A DNA stretch of 64,000 nucleotides, taken from the NCBI GenBank assembly GCA_021818865.1, contig JAKASX010000003.1:37872-101871 (forward strand). Reading direction: 5' to 3'. The notes under the pieces are model-generated. The model saw nothing but the letters and a program-made list of their open reading frames with translations, made no database searches and was not told the origin of the DNA. The first letter of the stretch is position 1. The number at the start of each line of letters is the position of its first letter. Below are positions 58,997-64,000 of the stretch, piece after piece. Both the position numbers and the translations under genes were made by a program. Source of the DNA: Acidobacteriota bacterium (GTDB lineage Bacteria; Acidobacteriota; Terriglobia; Acidiferrales; UBA7541).

Positions 58997-61776
58997 TATG
59001 GCTTCTTCAGAAGAGCAGGCCAGTTGACGATGAGCGTCAGCGCGTGTGTCGCCTGTGAAACCTGTGAGGCCGTCTGACCCTTCACCAGGAACCGCTTCCC
59101 GTCGGGGCTGACGCTGAATCCGTGACCCGTGCCGAGGAGCACATTGGTGGGCAGATTGACTCGGAACAAAGCCGCGACCTTGCCGACCGTCAAGCTCCCT
59201 CCTCGTTCTGAAACCGGTGCTGACATGATCATTTGGTCGGCGAGGGAGAAGTAAAAGAGCTCCTTGCCGTCCCGGCTCCATTCAGGGGAATAAGCGTTGT
59301 CGGTCGAGACCTGCCATCGCCTGCCGCCTTGGGGGAAGGCTTGTATGTAGACTTGGGGCGTTCCTCCCTGCGGCGACGTGTAAGCCAGCCACTTCCCGTC
59401 CGGCGAGAGCGCGTGCCCGGCAACGGGGAAACCGCTTTGAATCACCGGAAACGGCTTCCGGTCACCAAACATCGGCATCGCCCAAATCTCAACCCGCGAG
59501 CCAGGCGTGTTGGCGGCGCGGTTATACAGCAGGAAGCGCCCATCCGCCGACCATTCGGGGCCAAACTCACCGGCGTTGTCGACGACCAGCGGTTCCGACT
59601 TGCCGGTGCCGTCGGCGGCCTTTTCATAGATATGAGGCAGATCTCCCCGGAGGGACGCGAACGCGATCCATTTGCCGTCGGGCGACCAGGCAGGGGAAAA
59701 AGCGTCCTGCGAAACCGTCAACCGTGATTTGACGTTTCGGACAAGGTCGAATACCCAAATATTGCTGCCTCTGGTGCCTCCCACGGCGACCGCCAATTTG
59801 CTCCCATCTGGCGAGAGGCTCTGGTCCGCATAATTTCCCTTCGTTCCCACATCCTGTAACTGCTTTCCGTTCCGGTCGACCCAGAGCAGTCCGGAGTCGC
59901 CGGAGGACGAGGTTCCCTGCTCGTAGATCAGAGTGCCGTTCCCGGAGATGGCGAACATCCCACGCCATATGCTGGGATCCCACACGGCACCCACGGCGAG
60001 CGCACGGGGACGCCCGGTCAGCCGCAGCGTGGCAGCGTCGAATCGTTGCGCCATGAGTGTGCCCTGACGAATAAAGAGCAGGTATCCGGGTGGCGCGTAG
60101 ACGCCGTTCGAATCCCCCCGCACCAGCAGCTTCGGTGCGCCACCGTCAAGCGATGCCGCGAGCGTGCCGGACCTTCCCGGCAGATCCGACTGCGCGTAAT
60201 AGAGAAAATGCTTTCCGTCAGGCAGAAACTGCGGCCAGCGATTGGTGTGTTCGCCGGGCTCGAAGAACTTGGTGACAGGGGTCGGGGTGCCTCCCGATGC
60301 TGGCACACGATAGATCACGTCGTCGGTGGATGGCGTGAAAAGGATTGTGTCATCGCGACTCCAGGAGCCGCCTCTGCCCGCCAAGGCATCGCACACCGCA
60401 ATGACGGGTCCTCCGGAAGCGCCAACCCGACTCAGTTCGTGGTTGGCAAAGAAACCCAAATTTCGGCCATGGGGTGACCAAAAAGGATACGTGCCGCCTT
60501 CGGTCCCGGCCACCGGTTGCGCCGTCCCTGAATCCATTCGCCGAATCCAAATCCGTTGTATGCCGTCGGAACCGATCGCGGCGAAGGCCAGCAACTGACC
60601 GTCTGGAGAGAGCGCAGGCGGCCCGGCCGCACTCCCGCCCAGCGCAAAAACATTGCCCGAAGGCGCCAGGATTTGCGAGACCACGGCCGGCGTGGGCTGG
60701 GGCGCCCTCTTGAAGTAGCCGGGTGCAAACAGCGCTGCGAGGATCGCCAGGACCCCGGCGAGCGCCCACGGCAAACCGCGCCGCACCGGCGATGCCCTCA
60801 TCGCCGGCCCGCTGTGAGTGGTCGTCGCTACAGAATCCGCACCCGCCAGCGTCCCTTCGATCGCAATGCGCGCTTCGCCAATATCGCGCAGGCGCTGTTT
60901 TGGATCTCTCCGCAAGCATCGCTGCAGAAGAACGCGAACGTGCGTCGGCGTCGCTGCCGACAACGCGCTCCAGTCTGGTTCCTTTGTCACGACTGCGGCG
61001 AGGATGTCCGTGACCGTTTCGCCGCCGAATGCCGGTTTGCCGGTGAGCATTTCGTACAGCACGCAGCCAAAAGCCCAAATATCCGCTCGCCGATCGACCG
61101 GCTTTCCTTTCGCCTGTTCGGGAGACATATACGCTGCCGTGCCGAGGATGACTCCCGCTTGCGTCGCCATATGGCTCAGCGTCGGCGAAGTGGAGGGGCC
61201 GCTCGACGCCGTGTCGCCCTCCAATGCCTTTGCCAAACCGAAATCGAGAATCTTCACCACGCCATCCGGCGTGATCTTCACGTTCGCCGGCTTCAAATCG
61301 CGATGAACGATCCCGCGCTCGTGCGCGTATTCCAATCCTTCAGCGATCTGCTTTGCAATGGGCAGCGCTTCATCGACAGGCATCGCTCCCGCTGCACCAG
61401 CCTGTGTAGCGCCGGCCTTTAGGCCGGCACCTCGCGGCCCCGCGCCACGCGTTCCCGGCTCGCCAATTCGCTCCGCCAGCGTCTGGCCTTCCACCAATTC
61501 CATGACGAGCGCATGCACGCCGCCCGAGTCTTCAAATCCAAAAATCGAAGCGATGTTCGGGTGATTGAGCGAAGCAAGGAGTTTCGCTTCGCGCTCGAAC
61601 CGCCCCATCCGCTCGGCCTCTGTGGCAAACGCTTCGGGCAATACTTTCAGCGCGACTTCGCGCCCGAGCTTCGTATCCCGCGCGCGATACACCTCGCCCA
61701 TCCCGCCCGCGCCGATCGCGCCGACGACCTCGTACGGTCCAACCTTGGTTCCAGCGCTTAGAGTCATATCCGGCAT
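58996..61776 (-). CDS. Membrane Ser/Thr protein kinase with TolB-like propeller (kinase 4)
   Basis: A 926-residue kinase from ATG 61776; ATG 61767 (MTLSAGTKVGPYE) is equally plausible. GAGGMGEVY, VALKVLP, HRDLKPANVK, KILDFGLAKA and YMSPEQAKG are intact, and the 29-residue insert is present. A membrane helix (GLPWALAGVLAILAALFAPG) is near 345-365. The propeller carries SPDGQLLAFAAIGSDG, WSPHGRNLGFFAN and later repeats. It begins 27 bases after the stop of kinase 5, and its stop shares one base with the kinase 3 start. Confidence 0.93.
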   Translation of the reverse strand: MPDMTLSAGTKVGPYEVVGAIGAGGMGEVYRARDTKLGREVALKVLPEAFATEAERMGRFEREAKLLASLNHPNIASIFGFEDSGGVHALVMELVEGQTLAERIGEPGTRGAGPRGAGLKAGATQAGAAGAMPVDEALPIAKQIAEGLEYAHERGIVHRDLKPANVKITPDGVVKILDFGLAKALEGDTASSGPSTSPTLSHMATQAGVILGTAAYMSPEQAKGKPVDRRADIWAFGCVLYEMLTGKPAFGGETVTDILAAVVTKEPDWSALSAATPTHVRVLLQRCLRRDPKQRLRDIGEARIAIEGTLAGADSVATTTHSGPAMRASPVRRGLPWALAGVLAILAALFAPGYFKRAPQPTPAVVSQILAPSGNVFALGGSAAGPPALSPDGQLLAFAAIGSDGIQRIWIRRMDSGTAQPVAGTEGGTYPFWSPHGRNLGFFANHELSRVGASGGPVIAVCDALAGRGGSWSRDDTILFTPSTDDVIYRVPASGGTPTPVTKFFEPGEHTNRWPQFLPDGKHFLYYAQSDLPGRSGTLAASLDGGAPKLLVRGDSNGVYAPPGYLLFIRQGTLMAQRFDAATLRLTGRPRALAVGAVWDPSIWRGMFAISGNGTLIYEQGTSSSGDSGLLWVDRNGKQLQDVGTKGNYADQSLSPDGSKLAVAVGGTRGSNIWVFDLVRNVKSRLTVSQDAFSPAWSPDGKWIAFASLRGDLPHIYEKAADGTGKSEPLVVDNAGEFGPEWSADGRFLLYNRAANTPGSRVEIWAMPMFGDRKPFPVIQSGFPVAGHALSPDGKWLAYTSPQGGTPQVYIQAFPQGGRRWQVSTDNAYSPEWSRDGKELFYFSLADQMIMSAPVSERGGSLTVGKVAALFRVNLPTNVLLGTGHGFSVSPDGKRFLVKGQTASQVSQATHALTLIVNWPALLKKP
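61406..61488 (-). repeat. In-frame palindromic coding repeat, copy in kinase 4
   Basis: This 83-base segment is identical to the copies in kinases 2 and 3. The palindrome core lies at 61411-61428. Confidence 0.85.
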
Positions 61777-61803
61777 CGACCGCCTGTTCCAAACGCCACC
61801 GAG

Positions 61804-64000
61804 TTATTTTTGCCCAGCAGCAACAAGCCTCTCCACTCGAGATGACCAATTGACAACCACGGTGGGCAGAACCGGCCCAGGCGATTTTCCCTGTGCTTCT
61901 ACCAACATCGCGAAGTGCTTTCCGTCCGGCGCGACATCGTATGGAGTATAGTTGGTCTGAAGCAATACAAACCCCTGGAACAAGACTTGCGGCTTGCCGA
62001 CGTGGAATGAATTTCCCTCGACGGCATAGGGAACCTCGACCAGCGCTCCCAATCCAGAGGGACCCGAACCAAGAAAGAAAAGTTCGTGTCCCGCCTTCGA
62101 CCAGCGAGGATAGAGTCCGCCCGTGGCCGAAACTTGCCACTTTCCTGGGGAACTGGGAAACGGCACAACATAAATCTGCGGCGTCCCAGACTCTTCGGAC
62201 TCGTAAGCCATCCAATGTCCATCCGGCGAAATCTGGGGATAAGAGCCTCCATTGTGTGCGCCCCCGGAGAAGTAGGGCTTTGCCTTTCCGGCCTGGCCGC
62301 TTGCGCTTACCGGAAGTGTCAAGATCTCACAGCAGCCTCCCTGGGGTGAAAACTCAAAATAAGCAAGCGTCCTGCCGTCCGGCGACCATGAAGTTGGAAT
62401 TTGAAAATAGCCGAAGCCCGGCGTCAATGGTTTCAAGTTTCCCGCACCGTCGGAGGGGAGCCAGCTAATCCCAAGACCGTTCGTAGTGCGGCTGCAGGTG
62501 ATCATTTTTCCGTCGGGCGTCCAGATCGGCTCGACGCAGCCAGCGGGGGGAAAGGTGAGCGCCGTCAAGGTCCCTCGAGCAAGGTCGTACACCGAAATGT
62601 TGTTGGTTCCGGTCTGCAAGGCGAGCCGCTTGCCATCGGGCGAAAAGGCCAGCGCGAGGTAATCGCCCGGATGTTGGATCAGCGGCGTGGACGCTCCCTT
62701 GCGGTCGAAAAGCCCAACGGTAATTTTGGCGCCAAAGGTCGCGCCCGCAATGTAAACCGCCGTCCCCGTTTTTGAAAAGCTGATTTGCGCGCTTCCGTTG
62801 GTAAGCCGGGACCGAAGGTTCTGCAAGATCGGCATCGCCGTTCCCGTCAGCTTCATATCCTTCAGATCGAAAGGAGCCGCAAACAACGTGCCCCCGGATA
62901 CGTAGGTCAGAAATCCGGAGGATAGATAGCGCCCGAAATAGGCATTTTGCACCAGCACCCTCGCTTTGCCCGTCGCGAGTGAGGCGGCTTCCACCCACGC
63001 GTGGTCGAAATTGTTGTTGTCTGCCGAAGCCGTGAAAAGCACCTCTTTGTCCCCGGGCAAGATTTGCGGCCAGCGCTGGGTGACTTCATATCTTCCCTTG
63101 TCCAGTTGGGTCAGGGGTTCCGGTGTTCCGCCAGCGGCGGAAATCCGATACAAGGGACTCGTGAAGCTCGCCGTGAAAACAATCGTGCCGTCTTTGCCCC
63201 ACGATGCACCCCGACTACCGCTGGCATCGCAAAGCACGACGGGCGCCCCGCCGAAAACGGAGACTTTTTCCAGCTTCCCGTCGATGCCGTCAAATCCGAT
63301 CCATTGACTGTCCGGCGAAAAGAAGAGCGAACTCCCTTGCGCCCCTTCGAGAGGAACGGCCTCGGATTTGTCCATTGCACGCACGTAAATTTGGCCGTTT
63401 CCGGCAGTCCCGGCCGCATAGGCAATCCGCGAACCGTCCGGCGACACGACCACTGCGGGGCCGGCGCCCGTGATGAGTTGCTGGCCGGAGGGAATGTTCA
63501 GACTCAGTTCAATCGGCGAGGGTTTGGCGGTCTGCCTGGAAGTCCTGAGGAGGATAGGCGCGATCACCGCTGCCGCAATCCCCAGGCCGGCTACGGCCCA
63601 GGGCAGCGCGCGGCGCCATCCCGGTATCGTCTTCGCTGCGATCGCAGGCGCCGCAAGCGAACCCGAATCCTCCGCCGCGCCCGCCTGCGCTTCCTCGATC
63701 GCGATGCGAGCCTCGCCGATGGCTTGTAGCCGCTGCTTCGCATCCTTTTGCAAGCATCGCTTGAGCATCTTCCGGATTCCGGCGGGTGCGCTCGCGGCCA
63801 GTGGCGTCCAATCCGGCTCGGCGCGTATCACTGCCGCCAGAATGTCGGTGACGGTTTCGCCTTCGAAAGCGCGTCGGCCGGTGAGCATTTCGTACAGCAC
63901 GCAGCCGAACGCCCAAATATCGGCGCGGCGATCGACCGGCTTGCCCTTGGCCTGCTCGGGAGACATGTACGCCGCCGTGCCCAAAATGACGCCTGCCTGC
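61804..64000 (-). CDS. Membrane Ser/Thr protein kinase with TolB-like propeller (kinase 5, partial)
   Basis: The reading frame is open to the window edge, so the N-terminal lobe, the catalytic loop and the site of the insert are missing. What remains begins in the activation segment (QAGVILGTAAYMSPEQAKGK), continues through the C-lobe (DIWAFGCVLYEMLTGRRAFE), a membrane helix (ALPWAVAGLGIAAAVIAPIL) and a propeller with VSPDGSRIAYAAG, FSPDSQWIGFDG and SPDGRTLAYFEFSPQGGCCE. Its propeller differs more from the other four than they do from each other. It is the most upstream gene of the array in the window. Confidence 0.92.
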   Translation of the reverse strand, partial: QAGVILGTAAYMSPEQAKGKPVDRRADIWAFGCVLYEMLTGRRAFEGETVTDILAAVIRAEPDWTPLAASAPAGIRKMLKRCLQKDAKQRLQAIGEARIAIEEAQAGAAEDSGSLAAPAIAAKTIPGWRRALPWAVAGLGIAAAVIAPILLRTSRQTAKPSPIELSLNIPSGQQLITGAGPAVVVSPDGSRIAYAAGTAGNGQIYVRAMDKSEAVPLEGAQGSSLFFSPDSQWIGFDGIDGKLEKVSVFGGAPVVLCDASGSRGASWGKDGTIVFTASFTSPLYRISAAGGTPEPLTQLDKGRYEVTQRWPQILPGDKEVLFTASADNNNFDHAWVEAASLATGKARVLVQNAYFGRYLSSGFLTYVSGGTLFAAPFDLKDMKLTGTAMPILQNLRSRLTNGSAQISFSKTGTAVYIAGATFGAKITVGLFDRKGASTPLIQHPGDYLALAFSPDGKRLALQTGTNNISVYDLARGTLTALTFPPAGCVEPIWTPDGKMITCSRTTNGLGISWLPSDGAGNLKPLTPGFGYFQIPTSWSPDGRTLAYFEFSPQGGCCEILTLPVSASGQAGKAKPYFSGGAHNGGSYPQISPDGHWMAYESEESGTPQIYVVPFPSSPGKWQVSATGGLYPRWSKAGHELFFLGSGPSGLGALVEVPYAVEGNSFHVGKPQVLFQGFVLLQTNYTPYDVAPDGKHFAMLVEAQGKSPGPVLPTVVVNWSSRVERLVAAGQK

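Noticed and set aside
53067..61488. CRISPR array
   Set aside because: The four identical 83-base units are about 2.8 kb apart and lie inside coding sequence. They are not regularly spaced short repeats.

Overview
The window looks like a chromosomal segment of an Acidobacteriota species (Terriglobia-like). This rests on the combination of high G+C coding DNA, two large FtsX/MacB-type orphan permeases (one with the acidobacterial permease prefix and a PadR partner), five tandem Ser/Thr kinases fused to TolB/WD40-like propellers, many secreted peptidases and glycosidases, and intergenic copies of a GTCATGCTGAGCGAAGCG-type repeat that I associate with this phylum. No phage, insertion sequence, CRISPR array, tRNA or rRNA was recognised.

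Layout. 1-5.5 kb (+): a three-gene proton-translocating transhydrogenase (pntAA-pntAB-pntB) followed by a short-Q-loop, CIO-type cytochrome bd oxidase (cydA-cydB). 5.6-8.6 kb (-): PadR regulator translationally coupled to an ADOP permease, with a long inverted repeat over the padR promoter and start codon. 8.7-20.2 kb (-): a secreted degradation block consisting of a SnoaL-like protein, a GH98-like protein, a frameshifted GH3 glucosidase, an S9 peptidase, an M61 peptidase and a prolyl oligopeptidase. 20.4-23 kb: a GcvT-like protein, repeat-rich intergenic DNA holding the tail of a lost TPR kinase gene, and a small secreted protein. 23-28 kb (+): two tandem phytoene-desaturase-like flavoproteins and a delta-1-pyrroline-5-carboxylate dehydrogenase. 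28-31.5 kb (-): two homocysteine methyltransferase-like genes and an APC permease, possibly a methyl-donor salvage unit. 31.5-40.3 kb: a second ADOP permease, a glucose 1-dehydrogenase-like enzyme, a GH13 amylase-like protein, a small secreted Cys protein, the E1 subunit of 2-oxoglutarate dehydrogenase and a 66-residue hypothetical. 40.4-50.3 kb: two architecturally similar TrbI-like/glycine-zipper envelope proteins flanking thiO, an OmpA-type protein and an Asp-box propeller, then an NtrC-type regulator and a truncated haemoglobin. 50.7-64 kb (-): five head-to-tail membrane Ser/Thr kinases, the most upstream one cut by the window edge.

The most unusual signal is in the kinase array. All four kinases whose N-terminal lobe is inside the window carry, at the same place in the kinase domain, an in-frame 83-base segment containing a perfect palindrome (GCCGGCCT-TT-AGGCCGGC core). 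It is identical in three genes and differs at two bases in the fourth, while adjacent kinase DNA has diverged more. It looks like a palindromic repeat that became protein-coding and was then duplicated or homogenised with the array. Start/stop overlaps (ATGA, TAATG) suggest that the array is translated as a coupled operon.
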